A stretch of 46,067 nucleotides of DNA, from contig MEQX01000101.1 of the NCBI GenBank assembly GCA_001770415.1, forward strand, positions 1 through 46,067, written 5' to 3'. The DNA comes from Betaproteobacteria bacterium RIFCSPLOWO2_02_FULL_63_19. Lineage in GTDB: Bacteria > Pseudomonadota > Gammaproteobacteria > Burkholderiales > SG8-39. Numbering within the stretch: the stretch's first letter is position 1; the number at the start of each line of letters is the position of its first letter. A program made the position numbers and the translations under genes. The notes below the pieces were generated by a model. It saw only the letters and a program-made list of their open reading frames with translations. It ran no database searches and was not told the origin of the DNA. Shown here one piece after another: positions 9,290 to 18,043 of the stretch.

Positions 9290-9610
9290 ATGAAGCATGC
9301 TGTGCTGTGGGCGTGCGCGGTGTTGGCCGGATGCCATGCCGGCTATGACTATCGATGGCATTCGGGCCCGCCGGTGGCACCCGCCGGCGTCAGTTCTTCG
9401 GCCAGCGTCGGCGTCAGCGCGCAGGTGAACGGCGTCCCGGGGGCCGTTCTTTTCGCCGTGATACTGGCCGACGGCATTCGCTACTACCTGCGCCTGCCCG
9501 ACGGGACCAGCGTGCCCTATGAACGGGTGCCGGATGGGGAACGCAGCGTCAATATCCAGGATTGCACGCAGGCGATCGATCTGACGGCGGGCAATCTGAT
9601 GTGCCGCTGA
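9290..9610 (+). CDS. small hypothetical lipoprotein
   Basis: 106 aa. A short signal peptide ends in the lipobox AVLAGC, so Cys15 is the predicted lipidation site. The mature part has a Ser/Val-rich stretch and then a basic/acidic region with two more cysteines near the end (QDCTQ and MCR). GGAGGA lies about 9 bases upstream of the ATG. I do not recognise the family. The gene converges with the GntR regulator with only 8 bases between stop codons. Confidence 0.7.
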   Translation: MKHAVLWACAVLAGCHAGYDYRWHSGPPVAPAGVSSSASVGVSAQVNGVPGAVLFAVILADGIRYYLRLPDGTSVPYERVPDGERSVNIQDCTQAIDLTAGNLMCR

Positions 9611-9618
9611 CTCCGGGG

Positions 9619-10377
9619 CTAGGCGCGCGGGTCCGGACGGCCGAGTTCGTTCCAGTATTCGTGCGCTGCCGTATTGACCAGGCTGCGCCGCAACTCGACC
9701 GGTGTGTTGTGATAACTCATCGCGGTGCGATTGATTTCGAGCAGCGGCGCGCCCGCCTCCACGCCGAGCAGGCTGGCCGTCTGAACATCGCAGCCGACGG
9801 CGCGAAGTCGCTCATGGGCGCGCACCACGTTGATTCCGTACCGGTGCTGGTAGAGCGCGTAGAGTGTATCGTCGCGCTCGCGCAGGATCGCCTCGGTGAG
9901 GCCGGGAAATCGCGCCTCGGAGAGCACCAGTTGGTCCAACGCGACCGGCCTGCCGCCGAGCCGCTGCAGGTTGACGACGCGAATCACCTTCTCTCCCGGG
10001 AGCAGGTTGAGCCGCTTGGCTTCCAGTTCGGCGGCGCGGTCACGTGTGAAAGAAATCATCTCGGAATCCGGAGTTTCCTTCATTCCGTTCTCTCCGACGA
10101 TGTGAAAGAAGCGATAAAGCATGCGTCGTGGGGTATGGGTCGCGACGAAGGTGCCGCGTCCCTGGTGGCGCACCAGGATCTGCTCGGCGACCAGTTCGTC
10201 GATTCCCCGGCGTATGGTGCCAATGGAAACGTGAAATCGCTGCGCAAGCTTGCTTTCCGAGGGCAGCGCTTCTCCCGGTTTCCATTCGCCCTGCGCCAGA
10301 CCCTGGGTGAGCAGGTTCTTGACTTCCTTGTAAAGCGGCGCAAAAGCCGGGGTTCCCGTCGCAAGAGCGTCGTTCAT
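9619..10377 (-). CDS. GntR-family (HutC/UTRA) transcriptional regulator
   Basis: 252 aa from ATG at 10377. Residues about 10-80 form a GntR winged helix-turn-helix: LYKEVKNLL, then GEALPSESKLAQRFHVSIGTIRRGIDEL, then QGRGTFVA. Residues about 95-245 form a UTRA effector domain (typical of HutC-type regulators), with FxRxR-like and YALYQHRYGI segments. It likely binds a small ligand and represses a nearby or remote operon. A 12-bp palindrome at 10442-10453, upstream of its start, is a candidate autoregulatory operator. The open frame extends upstream to 10773, but that part overlaps the next gene antisense and is not GntR-like. Confidence 0.88.
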   Translation of the reverse strand: MNDALATGTPAFAPLYKEVKNLLTQGLAQGEWKPGEALPSESKLAQRFHVSIGTIRRGIDELVAEQILVRHQGRGTFVATHTPRRMLYRFFHIVGENGMKETPDSEMISFTRDRAAELEAKRLNLLPGEKVIRVVNLQRLGGRPVALDQLVLSEARFPGLTEAILRERDDTLYALYQHRYGINVVRAHERLRAVGCDVQTASLLGVEAGAPLLEINRTAMSYHNTPVELRRSLVNTAAHEYWNELGRPDPRA

Positions 10378-10441
10378 CGGGGGTCGTCCGGAGGGTTTTG
10401 CAATGCAGCAGAGCATAGCGTACCCATGTGCTTCATACAAC

Positions 10442-10453
10442 TCATATATATGA
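10442..10453. promoter_or_regulatory. candidate operator palindrome TCATATATATGA
   Basis: A perfect 12-bp palindrome in the 235-base divergent region between the GntR gene and the chalcone-isomerase-fold gene, in an AT-rich patch unlike its GC-rich surroundings. GntR regulators commonly bind such dyads near their own promoter; its use here is inference. Confidence 0.4.
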
Positions 10454-10612
10454 TGCGATTGAATATGTTGTTGAAATCCGCAAGAGGGTGCATCGCAGAG
10501 TGCGAAGATAAGGGTCAGGCGAAACCCGGGCGACCGCATTACGTCGGCGCCCTTTGCCCCAGCCGATACCCAATCCGTCAACAGACGCAGCAACGCGCGC
10601 AAAGGAGTCCGT

Positions 10613-11191
10613 ATGAGAAGAACGGTATTCGCGGCAATCCTCGCCCTCGCTCTGCATGGGGTGCATGCGGCCGAGGTTGCCGGCGTGAAGCTCGATGAAA
10701 ATCTGCGGCTTCGGCCAGCCGGGCCGGACCTGGTTCTCAACGGTGCCGGGATACGGACGCGGCTGATATTCAAGGTGTATGTTGCCGGCCTTTACCTGAC
10801 ACGGAAGACGTCACAGGCCGGCGGGGTGATCTCGCTGCCGGGGCCCAAGCGCGTCGCGATGACGCTGCTTCGCGATCTGGGCGCGCAACAGCTCAGCGAT
10901 GCGCTCGTCGAGGGCATCCGCAACAACGCAACCGCGGCCGAGCAGGCGGCGATCAACGACAGACTGGATCAGATGCTCGCGATCATGGCCGCGATCGGCG
11001 AGGCGAAGCAGGGGACAAGAATCGCGCTCGATTATCTGCCTGCGTCGGGAACGCGCGTCGTCGTCAACGGCAAAGCGCTCGGCAAGCCGATTCCGGGCGC
11101 GGATTTCTACCGTGCGCTGCTCAAGGTATGGCTCGGCGACAATCCGGTGGACGACGACCTGAAGCGGGGCATGCTCGGACAGCCGAACTGA
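10613..11191 (+). CDS. exported chalcone isomerase-fold protein
   Basis: 192 aa with a cleavable signal peptide (about residues 1-19, ending VHAAEV). The mature part starts GVKLDENL and contains GIRTRLIFKVYVAGLYL, the hallmark of bacterial chalcone-isomerase-like (Chalcone_3) periplasmic proteins. The C-terminal VVVNGKALGKPIPGADFYRALLKVWLGDNPVDDDLKRGMLG matches the family ending. These bacterial homologues have no proven isomerase role; binding of a fatty acid or other lipophile is the usual guess. ATG at 10613 follows AAAGGAGT at about 10599-10606. Confidence 0.85.
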   Translation: MRRTVFAAILALALHGVHAAEVAGVKLDENLRLRPAGPDLVLNGAGIRTRLIFKVYVAGLYLTRKTSQAGGVISLPGPKRVAMTLLRDLGAQQLSDALVEGIRNNATAAEQAAINDRLDQMLAIMAAIGEAKQGTRIALDYLPASGTRVVVNGKALGKPIPGADFYRALLKVWLGDNPVDDDLKRGMLGQPN

Positions 11192-11253
11192 TCGTCGTAC
11201 GGCGCCCAAGGCAGCAATGCGCGGCCAGATGGCGGGGTTCGCATCGCGGCTGG

Positions 11254-11276
11254 CGACGTCCGGCCGCGTCGGGTTT
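11254..11276 (+). terminator. weak intrinsic terminator candidate after the chalcone-isomerase-fold gene
   Basis: CGACG (11254-11258), 8-base loop, CGTCG (11267-11271), then GGTTTT. The stem is short and the T-run only four bases. Confidence 0.3.
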
Positions 11277-11295
11277 TCCGGCGATCGCTCACGTG

Positions 11296-11301
11296 TAGAA
11301 T
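11296..11301 (+). promoter_or_regulatory. possible -10 box of ogt-xerD
   Basis: TAGAAT (5 of 6 to TATAAT), 56 bases before the ogt ATG. No convincing -35 is visible. The same hexamer in the same AG-rich setting precedes rpsU. Confidence 0.3.
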
Positions 11302-11356
11302 CGGAAACTCCCGCGCGCCGGACCGGTCATGTTCGAACCAATGCTTTGAATTCCGT

Positions 11357-11878
11357 ATGAACACCGCAACGACTCAGGGCGTCGGACCGCGGCGTGAAAG
11401 ACGATTCGACGCGGTGCTCGCGACGCCTTTCGGAAGCTTGGGCATACGTACCGAAGCCGATCTGCTTGCCGGGATCTCGTTTCTTCCCGATGGCGTCACG
11501 CCGATCAAGCCGACCAGTCCACTTGCCGAGCGCGCGTGCGCGCAGGTCGAGCGCTATTTGCGCGATCCGGGTTTTCGTTTCCGTTTGCCGGTGAAACCGG
11601 CGGGCACCGCGTTTCAACGCCGCGTATGGGATGCGATCGCGGCCATTGCACCGGGCCGCACGCGCAGTTATGGCGAGATCGCACGCGAATTGGGCTCGGC
11701 GCCCCGCGCGGTCGGTCAGGCCTGTGGGGAAAATCCGTACCCGCTGGTCATTCCCTGCCACCGCGTGGTTGCCGCCGGAGGGATCGGAGGGTTTGCGCAT
11801 GCTGGCGACGGTTACCTCCTGCGCATCAAGCGCTGGCTGCTCTCGCATGAGAGCGCGAATATCGAGCGACGGACATGA
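11357..11878 (+). CDS. ogt: methylated-DNA--[protein]-cysteine S-methyltransferase
   Basis: 173 aa. The C-terminal half is diagnostic: FQRRVWDAIAAIAPG, then RTRSYGEIARELGSAPRAVGQACGENP, then the active-site IPCHRVV with nucleophile at about Cys134. The N-terminal domain is short, as in Ogt, with no Ada AraC part. The enzyme transfers the alkyl group of O6-alkylguanine to its own cysteine and is consumed. The stop is 10 bases before xerD, so the two are probably cotranscribed. Confidence 0.93.
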   Translation: MNTATTQGVGPRRERRFDAVLATPFGSLGIRTEADLLAGISFLPDGVTPIKPTSPLAERACAQVERYLRDPGFRFRLPVKPAGTAFQRRVWDAIAAIAPGRTRSYGEIARELGSAPRAVGQACGENPYPLVIPCHRVVAAGGIGGFAHAGDGYLLRIKRWLLSHESANIERRT

Positions 11879-11888
11879 ATGTCAACCC

Positions 11889-12812
11889 ATGAATGAAACC
11901 AATGCCGCATTGCTCGACGAATTCTGCGATGCCGTGTGGCTCGAGGACGGGCTGGCAAAGAACACTCTCGATGCGTATAGACGCGATCTGCGCTTGTACG
12001 CCGAGTGGCTGGAGGCGCAAGGGCGTGGGTCCGTGCTGGCGGCGGTGGAGCCGGATCTCGCGGAATATCTTGGTTCGCGCAGCTTGACGCCGGCGCGGCG
12101 CGGCGCGGCGGGCGGGATCAAGGCGAGCACGCAGGCGCGGCTGCACTCAAGCCTGAAGCGCTTCTACCAGTTTGCCCTTCGCGCGGGCCATATCGCGTCG
12201 GACCCGACGCTGAAGCTCGATGCGCCGAAAAAGCCGGCGCGGTTTCCAAAGACCCTTTCGGAGTCCGAAGTCGAGGTTCTGCTCGCGCAGCCGGATACGC
12301 AGACGCCGCTTGGCCAGCGCGACCGCACCATGCTGGAGGTGCTTTACGCAAGCGGCCTGCGGGTTTCCGAACTGGTGAAGCTGAAAGTCGCGGAGGTCGG
12401 TCTGGACACCGGCGTAGTTCGGATCATGGGCAAAGGATCGAAGGAGCGGCTGGTACCGTTGGGCGAGGAAGCGCTGTCGTGGCTGGCACGGTTTCTGGGC
12501 GAAGGTCGAGTGGCGCTGCTCGCGGGCCGCACCAGCGATTACGTGTTCGTCACCGCACGTGCCGAACCGATGACGCGCCAGGCATTTTGGCACCTGATCA
12601 AGCGGCGCGCGGCGCAGGCGATTCCGGGGAAGAACCTTTCGCCGCACACGCTGCGCCATGCATTTGCGACCCATCTGCTGAACCATGGCGCCGACCTGCG
12701 CGTGGTGCAGTTGCTGCTCGGCCACGCGGATATTTCGACGACCCAGATCTACACCCATGTAGCACGGGAGCGCCTGAAGCTGCTGCACCAGAAACATCAT
12801 CCGAGGGGATGA
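11889..12812 (+). CDS. xerD: site-specific tyrosine recombinase XerD
   Basis: 307 aa, close to the usual length of XerD. The N-terminal SAM-like core-binding domain covers about 1-95 and the catalytic domain about 115-300. The tyrosine-recombinase residues are all visible: R158 (ASGLRVSEL), K182 (GKGSKER), H253 and R256 (SPHTLRHAF), H279 (LLLGHADI), Y288 nucleophile (TTQIYTHV). The LGHADISTTQIYTHVARERLK block is XerD-like. With XerC it resolves chromosome dimers at dif. ATG at 11889 follows the ogt stop by 10 bases. No dif-like site was recognised here. Confidence 0.93.
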   Translation: MNETNAALLDEFCDAVWLEDGLAKNTLDAYRRDLRLYAEWLEAQGRGSVLAAVEPDLAEYLGSRSLTPARRGAAGGIKASTQARLHSSLKRFYQFALRAGHIASDPTLKLDAPKKPARFPKTLSESEVEVLLAQPDTQTPLGQRDRTMLEVLYASGLRVSELVKLKVAEVGLDTGVVRIMGKGSKERLVPLGEEALSWLARFLGEGRVALLAGRTSDYVFVTARAEPMTRQAFWHLIKRRAAQAIPGKNLSPHTLRHAFATHLLNHGADLRVVQLLLGHADISTTQIYTHVARERLKLLHQKHHPRG

Positions 12813-12840
12813 GCTGCGGCGGTTCATTTTGAGATAGGTT

Positions 12841-13197
12841 CTAGTCCGGACGCACGCGCTCCACGCACACGCCGACGCGCCTGGTGTCCTTGACCATGCC
12901 TAGCTTGGCGATACTCACCTTTGCCCGCGGCGCGTGGAAATCCGCGACTATCATGCGTGCGATCCTGTCGGCGAGATTCTCGACCAATCCGAAATGTTCG
13001 GACGCCACCAACGCGCGGATATGTTCGACGACGACGGCGTAATCGATGGTATCGGCCACCTTGCCGCTGGCGAACACGGCATCGCCCGGAATCTCGATCT
13101 CGATATCCATCTCGACAGTCTGAGGCGCGAGCTTCTCGTGCTTGTATAGCCCGACCCAAGCCTCGATCCGTAGTTCGCGGATGAATATCAAGTCCAT
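12841..13197 (-). CDS. folB: dihydroneopterin aldolase
   Basis: 118 aa, typical of FolB. It begins MDLIFIRELRIEAWVGLYKHEK (GxxxHE catalytic Glu near residue 21) and contains DTIDYAVVVEHI and LVENLADRIA, all family signatures; the general-base Lys lies in VSIAKLG. It converts 7,8-dihydroneopterin to 6-hydroxymethyl-7,8-dihydropterin in folate synthesis. It converges on xerD and diverges from plsY, the common folB/plsY pairing. Confidence 0.93.
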   Translation of the reverse strand: MDLIFIRELRIEAWVGLYKHEKLAPQTVEMDIEIEIPGDAVFASGKVADTIDYAVVVEHIRALVASEHFGLVENLADRIARMIVADFHAPRAKVSIAKLGMVKDTRRVGVCVERVRPD

Positions 13198-13285
13198 CGT
13201 GCTGGGTTATGCAGAGGGCGGCGTTGCGTTCGCGGATTGGTTACACTGGGAAATCGCATTCAACGGGCGATTCTAAGCGAACTCG

Positions 13286-13900
13286 ATGGTCACCGCTGTT
13301 TTCATTCTGATCGCGTACCTCGTCGGATCGCTGTCGTTCGCAGTGCTGATGAGCCGCGCTTTCGGGCTTCCCGATCCGCGCAGCTACGGTTCGGGAAACC
13401 CGGGGGCCACCAATGTTCTGCGCACGGGCAGGAGGGCCGCGGCGGTGCTCACGCTGCTCGGCGACGGCGGCAAAGGATGGCTCGCGGTATTTCTCGCCGG
13501 ACGCTTTGCCGGCGACTGGGATGTGGGCCCGGCAGGTATCGCGGGTGTGGCGATCGCGGTGTTCGCCGGGCATCTGTTCCCGGTGCTGTTCGGATTCCGC
13601 GGAGGCAAGGGTGTGGCCACGGCGGCGGGGATCCTGCTTGCGGTCGATCACTGGTTGGGGCTTTCGGTCCTCGCTTCGTGGATTGCAATCGCGGTGATAT
13701 TTCGGCTGTCCTCGCTCGCGGCTTTGGTCGCGGCCGTATTTGCGCCCATCTGCTATGTGTTGATGTTTCGGGTGGACGTGATGGCGGCTTCACTGGCGGC
13801 GATGTCAGGGCTGCTCATATGGCGACACAGAGAAAACGTCCGCCGTTTGCTCGCCGGGCAGGAAGGCAGGATCGGGGGCAAGCCGGAGAACTCCGCGTAG
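13286..13900 (+). CDS. plsY: acyl-phosphate:glycerol-3-phosphate acyltransferase PlsY
   Basis: 204 aa integral membrane protein with about five TM helices. Three conserved motifs are visible: YLVGSLSFAVLMSR, the loop GSGNPGATNVLRTG (motif 1, substrate site), and GHLFPVLFGFRGGKGVAT (motif 2, GGKG). It transfers an acyl group from acyl-phosphate to glycerol-3-phosphate, the first step of phospholipid synthesis, at the inner membrane. It lies between divergent folB and convergent tsaD; stops of plsY and tsaD are 7 bases apart. Confidence 0.95.
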   Translation: MVTAVFILIAYLVGSLSFAVLMSRAFGLPDPRSYGSGNPGATNVLRTGRRAAAVLTLLGDGGKGWLAVFLAGRFAGDWDVGPAGIAGVAIAVFAGHLFPVLFGFRGGKGVATAAGILLAVDHWLGLSVLASWIAIAVIFRLSSLAALVAAVFAPICYVLMFRVDVMAASLAAMSGLLIWRHRENVRRLLAGQEGRIGGKPENSA

Positions 13901-13907
13901 GCAGACG

Positions 13908-15098
13908 TCAATCTTGCGGAATGTCGATTGCGGACAGCTCCCAGCGCGGTCGTACGCTAAAGCCATGGTCGGCAGGTACCTTTGGGCCGCTCTCGAAGCC
14001 AGGCTGCAACTTCATTTTCGAAGCCGTGGCGCGCGCCTCAGCGGTTGGACGCAGCGTGTCGGAAGGGTGATTACGAAACTCGGCGCTCAAACGCAGAGCG
14101 CCGGAAGGGTGATTACGAAACTCGGCGCTCAAACGCAGAGCGCCGGCTAGGGCAATCATCGCACCGTTGTCGGTGCAGAATTCCAGCGGCGGGTAGTGGA
14201 CGGCAAAACCTGCGCTGGCGGCTTGGCGTTCCAGCGACGCGCGCAGTTTGCGGTTCGCGCCGACTCCTCCGGCAACAACCAGCCGCGCAAGCCCGGTGTG
14301 CTTCATCGCTGCGGTGCTTTTCGCGACCAGCACGTCCACGACCGCTTCCTCGAACGCGTGCGCGACATCCGCACGCAGCGAGTCGTCAAGGACGTGCCGT
14401 GCGCAGAGTGTCGCTACGGAAGTTTTCAGACCGCTGAAGCTGAAATCGAGATCACCTGAGGCGATCATCGGGCGCGGAAAACGGAATCGGCCCGGCCTAC
14501 CGCTTTCGGCCAGAGCCGCGAGCGCAGCACCGCCCGGATAGCCGAGCCCAAGCAGCTTGGCCGTCTTGTCAAATGCTTCCCCCGCCGCGTCGTCCTGGGT
14601 TTCACCGAGCAGGATGTATTCCCCGATTTTGGAAACGCGCATGAGCTGAGTGTGCCCGCCTGAAACGAGCAGCGCTATGAATGGAAATGCGGGCGGGTTC
14701 TGCGCGAGCAATGGCGAGAGCAGGTGCCCCTCGAGGTGATGAATCCCGATTGCGGGCACGCCGAGCCCCAGCGCGAGGCTTACCGCGACGCTCGCGCCGA
14801 CCAGCAGCGCACCCGCAAGCCCCGGCCCCTGCGTATAGGCGATCCCCGACAGATCGACGACGCGCGCGCCGCCACGGGCCATTACCGCACGCGTCAGTGG
14901 CAGCAGGCGGCGAATGTGGTCGCGCGACGCGAGCTCCGGTACCACGCCGCCATATTCGTCGTGAAGCGCCACCTGCGAATGCAGGGCATGTGCAACCAGT
15001 CCCGCGCGAGGCGTAGCGCCCGGGAGCAGACCGCGTGCGGTGTCGTAGAGCGCCACGCCTGTTTCGTCGCAGGAGGTTTCGATACCCAGAATCAGCAT
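13908..15098 (-). CDS. tsaD: tRNA N6-threonylcarbamoyladenosine synthase subunit TsaD, with in-frame repeat insertion
   Basis: 396 aa; family members are usually about 335-345. The start [19 protein letters not shown], the metal site HHLEGH (about H121/H125), LVSGGHTQL and [13 protein letters not shown] are standard. TsaD transfers threonylcarbamoyl to A37 of ANN-decoding tRNAs, with TsaB and TsaE. The oddity is near the end. After [13 protein letters not shown] the normal tail should run straight into the final SVRPRWEL block. Instead about 50 residues intervene (about 324-372), made of two identical 14-residue units ([14 protein letters not shown] at 319-332 and 333-346) plus a diverged third (347-360). 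Reading frame and the terminal RPRW are intact, so the protein is probably functional. Confidence 0.93.
   Translation of the reverse strand: MLILGIETSCDETGVALYDTARGLLPGATPRAGLVAHALHSQVALHDEYGGVVPELASRDHIRRLLPLTRAVMARGGARVVDLSGIAYTQGPGLAGALLVGASVAVSLALGLGVPAIGIHHLEGHLLSPLLAQNPPAFPFIALLVSGGHTQLMRVSKIGEYILLGETQDDAAGEAFDKTAKLLGLGYPGGAALAALAESGRPGRFRFPRPMIASGDLDFSFSGLKTSVATLCARHVLDDSLRADVAHAFEEAVVDVLVAKSTAAMKHTGLARLVVAGGVGANRKLRASLERQAASAGFAVHYPPLEFCTDNGAMIALAGALRLSAEFRNHPSGALRLSAEFRNHPSDTLRPTAEARATASKMKLQPGFESGPKVPADHGFSVRPRWELSAIDIPQD
14061..14144. repeat. two identical 42-bp tandem repeats inside tsaD, each with a hairpin
   Basis: 14061-14102 and 14103-14144 are identical 42-mers (14 codons). 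Each contains a perfect 8-bp inverted repeat (CGGCGCTC / GAGCGCCG) around the loop AAACGCA, at 14081-14103 and 14123-14145. A degenerate third unit occupies 14019-14060. Confidence 0.95.
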
Positions 15099-15246
15099 GA
15101 TTTGTCAGTGCTTTATATACTGCGGGGCCCGCCTGCATCAGTACGGCTGTCCAAGTGGGCGCGGTGTATGTTTGCACGATTCGTCGTTCTCGTGCCAGGC
15201 TCGACCGCCACTCTATGGAGCTGTGGCATCCCGGGCGAAAACAGGC

Positions 15247-15252
15247 TAGAAT
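15247..15252 (+). promoter_or_regulatory. possible -10 box for rpsU operon
   Basis: TAGAAT, 42 bases upstream of the rpsU ATG. The -35 is poor (TGGCAT at 15224-15229, 17-base spacing), so this is tentative. Confidence 0.35.
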
Positions 15253-15293
15253 CCGCGCTCTTAACAAAACGTTGCCTCGGGGAACAAGACTGC

Positions 15294-15506
15294 ATGCCGA
15301 CTGTACGCGTCAAGGAGAATGAGCCGTTCGAAGTTGCGATGCGCCGCTTCAAGCGCACCGTCGAAAAAACCGGGCTGCTGACGGAACTGCGCTCGCGGGA
15401 GTTCTACGAAAAGCCGACCGCTTACCGGAAGCGCAAGCTTGCAGCCGCCGTAAAGCGGCACTACAAGCGCCTGCGCAGCCACGCGCTGCCGCCCAAGCTT
15501 TATTAG
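15294..15506 (+). CDS. rpsU: 30S ribosomal protein bS21
   Basis: 70 aa, exact bS21 length. It begins [21 protein letters not shown] and ends in the basic [17 protein letters not shown]. It binds the 30S platform near the anti-Shine-Dalgarno of 16S rRNA and affects initiation. It is the first gene of the rpsU-yqeY-dnaG-rpoD block. A terminator-like hairpin directly behind it probably sets the high rpsU : low dnaG ratio known for this operon type. Confidence 0.96.
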   Translation: MPTVRVKENEPFEVAMRRFKRTVEKTGLLTELRSREFYEKPTAYRKRKLAAAVKRHYKRLRSHALPPKLY

Positions 15507-15532
15507 GATTTAGTGGCGTCCGGAGATTCTCC

Positions 15533-15572
15533 AGGCCGAGCAGGCTAACGTCCGCTCGGCCTTGTGTATTTC
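15533..15572 (+). terminator. intrinsic (leaky) terminator after rpsU
   Basis: Perfect 9-bp stem AGGCCGAGC (15533-15541) / GCTCGGCCT (15554-15562), 12-base loop, then a T-rich but interrupted tract TGTGTATTTC. It fits partial termination between rpsU and the dnaG/rpoD part. Confidence 0.65.
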
Positions 15573-15610
15573 TGGGCCTTGACTCAACGCTGATCCATCG
15601 CGCCCCTATC

Positions 15611-16075
15611 ATGCCGCCGGATTCGCCTACGACGCTCAGGGGAAGGATCGAAGAAGACATGAAGTCTGCGCTAAAGGCGAAACAGACGCAGCGCCTTTCG
15701 GCAATCAGGCTTTTGCTCGCGGCAATCAAGCAAAAGGAGATCGACGAACGCATCGAACTCACCGACGCCGACGTGCTCGGTATCGTCGAGAAACAGATCA
15801 AGCAGCGCCGCGATTCGATCGCCCAGTATGGTGCGGCAAACCGCCAGGACCTGGTCGACGCCGAGAGCTTTGAGTTGAATGTCCTCGAATCGTACATGCC
15901 CGAGCAACTCTCCCAGACTCAGGTTGCCGAGGAAATCACCAGGGTACTCGCGGAAACGGGCGCCAACGCCTTAGCCGATATGGGCAAGGCCATGGCGCTG
16001 CTCAAGACCAGGCTGGCTGGCCGCGCCGACATGGGCAAGGTTTCAGGGCTGGTTCGGGCCCGGCTTTCACGCTAA
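15611..16075 (+). CDS. GatB/YqeY domain protein
   Basis: 154 aa, the usual size. The sequence LRGRIEEDMKSALKAKQTQRLSAIRLLLAAIKQKEID is the classic YqeY opening, and the C-terminal helical region (VAEEITRVLAETGANALADMGKAMALLKTRLAGRADMGKVSGLVRARL) is the tRNA-interacting YqeY domain shared with GatB. Its precise role is unproven; some relatives stimulate amidotransferase activity. The position between rpsU and dnaG is typical of Betaproteobacteria. Confidence 0.92.
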   Translation: MPPDSPTTLRGRIEEDMKSALKAKQTQRLSAIRLLLAAIKQKEIDERIELTDADVLGIVEKQIKQRRDSIAQYGAANRQDLVDAESFELNVLESYMPEQLSQTQVAEEITRVLAETGANALADMGKAMALLKTRLAGRADMGKVSGLVRARLSR

Positions 16076-16185
16076 GCCCGGCCTTGCCAAACGCGAAGAA
16101 TTACCTATAAAGAGGAAGTGGCTGCACAAGCTGTTCTCCTTTATGCGCGCCCGCGGGCGCATCGGCTCGTGCTTGCCGGCCAAAC

Positions 16186-18003
16186 TTGATTTCGGATTCC
16201 TTCAAACATGACCTGCTTAACCGGGTCGATATCGTCGATCTGGTCGAGCGTTACGTACGCCTGAAGAAGGCGGGCGCGAACCTTGTCGCCTGCTGCCCGT
16301 TTCACAACGAGAAGACGCCGTCGTTTACGGTCAGCCCCAGCAAACAGTTCTATCACTGCTTCGGCTGCGGGGCGCACGGCAACGCGATTTCGTTCGTGAT
16401 GGAGTACCAGGGACTTGGTTACGTGGACGCGGTCAGGGAACTCGCCGATCTGGCGGGGCTCGCGATGCCCGAATTCGAGCGGCGAGGGGATCAGGGAAGA
16501 TCGAACGCCGATCCTCGAGGCCCGGATCTTTACCAAATCATGAAGAGGGCCGAGCAGTTCTATCGCGAACAGCTGAAAAGTGCCCCGGCTGCGATCGCCT
16601 ATCTCAAGGGACGCGGCGTGACCGGCGAGATCGCTGCACGCTTCGGGATCGGGTATGCCCCCGGGGGATGGAACAATCTTCAGACCGCGTTCCCGGATTA
16701 TGGCGCGGCAGCGCTGAAAGACTGCGGTCTGGTCATTGATGGTGAAGGCGGCAGGCGATACGACCGCTTCCGCAACCGAATCATGTTTCCGATCTTGAAT
16801 CAGCGCGGCGCAGTCATCGGATTCGGCGGGAGGGTTCTAGTCGAAGGCGAAACCGACGCGGATGAAGGCAAAGGGGCGACTGGTCCCAAATATCTCAATT
16901 CGCCCGAAACACCGCTGTTCGAAAAAGGGCGCGAGCTGTACGGTTTGTCCCAGGCTCGCGCGGCGATCCGCGAGGCGGGCCGCGTCCTGGTCGTGGAAGG
17001 CTACATGGATGTCGTCGCGCTGGCACAGCACGGAATCGAATACGCGGTGGCCACGCTGGGCACTGCGACCAGTTCCGCCCAGGTGCAGAAACTGTTTCGG
17101 CAGACCGACGAGATCGTGTTCTGCTTTGACGGCGACGCGGCGGGGCGTCGGGCTGCGTGGCACGCGCTGGAGGTGAGTTTGCCGGTTCTCGCCGATCACA
17201 AGGCAATTCGGTTTCTGTTCCTGCCGGCGCAGGATGATCCGGACAGCTACGTGCGCGCGCACGGCAAGCAGGCGTTCGAGCAGTTGCTGTCGCAGGCAGG
17301 GCCGTTGTCGGAGTTCTTTATTGCGGAACTCAAAGGCCGCGTCGACATGGCAACCCTTGAGGGGCGCTCGCGCCTTACCCACGAGGCGAAACCGTTGCTG
17401 AAGCGGATCGCCGCCCCGGCGCTTCAGCTGCAACTGCTAAAGCAGCTCGCGCAAATCTCGGGCATTACGCAGGACGAAGCCGGCCGGCTGACGGAAATAC
17501 GCGGCTCCGCGGCCACGCGCCCGCAGCATCCCGCTCCGGCGAGGGCAGCCGAGCGCATCAGGCTGAACCGCAAATTGGATCGGGAATTGCTCGCCTGCCT
17601 CCTGGCTTATCCGTCGCTGGTTCGCGACGTTCCGGCGGACATCGTGGACCTGAGCCACGCGGAAGGGCGAGCCATCGAGGCGCTTATGGCGTTCGATGGC
17701 GTCGAGAAACTCACGCATGCGGTATTGCAGGAACTGCTGCGAGAGTCCGAGCACGCGCCGCTGCTGAATCAAATAAGCGGCGAATTCCTTGACAAGGATA
17801 TGGACGTCGATCTCGCGCGGGCGGAATTCGACGCCGTGATCGTCGCCATGCGCGCGCGCAATCCGAATCCCCGTATCAGGGAACTTGGGGACAAGGAGGC
17901 CAAAGAAGGGCTAACGCAGCAGGAACGCGATGAATTCGGACGCCTGATCGCCGAAGACGCGGCATTGAAGCGACGTCGAACGCCCCCATCCACTGTGGTA
18001 TGA
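16186..18003 (+). CDS. dnaG: DNA primase
   Basis: 605 aa from a TTG start that gives the expected N-terminus [24 protein letters not shown]. The zinc-ribbon CHC2 motif is [12 protein letters not shown] ... [10 protein letters not shown] (about 40-65). The core primase domain and TOPRIM follow: [11 protein letters not shown] with the catalytic Glu, and [10 protein letters not shown] with the metal-binding DxD-like site. The last 150 residues are the helicase (DnaB)-binding domain. It makes RNA primers for lagging-strand synthesis. No ATG start is available near the conserved N-terminus, so the weak TTG initiation may be a real way of keeping primase low. Confidence 0.95.
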   Translation: MISDSFKHDLLNRVDIVDLVERYVRLKKAGANLVACCPFHNEKTPSFTVSPSKQFYHCFGCGAHGNAISFVMEYQGLGYVDAVRELADLAGLAMPEFERRGDQGRSNADPRGPDLYQIMKRAEQFYREQLKSAPAAIAYLKGRGVTGEIAARFGIGYAPGGWNNLQTAFPDYGAAALKDCGLVIDGEGGRRYDRFRNRIMFPILNQRGAVIGFGGRVLVEGETDADEGKGATGPKYLNSPETPLFEKGRELYGLSQARAAIREAGRVLVVEGYMDVVALAQHGIEYAVATLGTATSSAQVQKLFRQTDEIVFCFDGDAAGRRAAWHALEVSLPVLADHKAIRFLFLPAQDDPDSYVRAHGKQAFEQLLSQAGPLSEFFIAELKGRVDMATLEGRSRLTHEAKPLLKRIAAPALQLQLLKQLAQISGITQDEAGRLTEIRGSAATRPQHPAPARAAERIRLNRKLDRELLACLLAYPSLVRDVPADIVDLSHAEGRAIEALMAFDGVEKLTHAVLQELLRESEHAPLLNQISGEFLDKDMDVDLARAEFDAVIVAMRARNPNPRIRELGDKEAKEGLTQQERDEFGRLIAEDAALKRRRTPPSTVV

Positions 18004-18043
18004 TCTGACCTTTTTTTGCCCTCCTCTATTTTCAGGAAAAGCC

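Noticed and set aside
14061..14144. Direct repeats considered as a CRISPR fragment
   Set aside because: The copies abut with no spacers, lie in frame inside tsaD, and no cas gene is present.
18010..18017. T-run between dnaG and rpoD as a terminator
   Set aside because: No stem precedes it; the two genes are 40 bases apart and normally cotranscribed.
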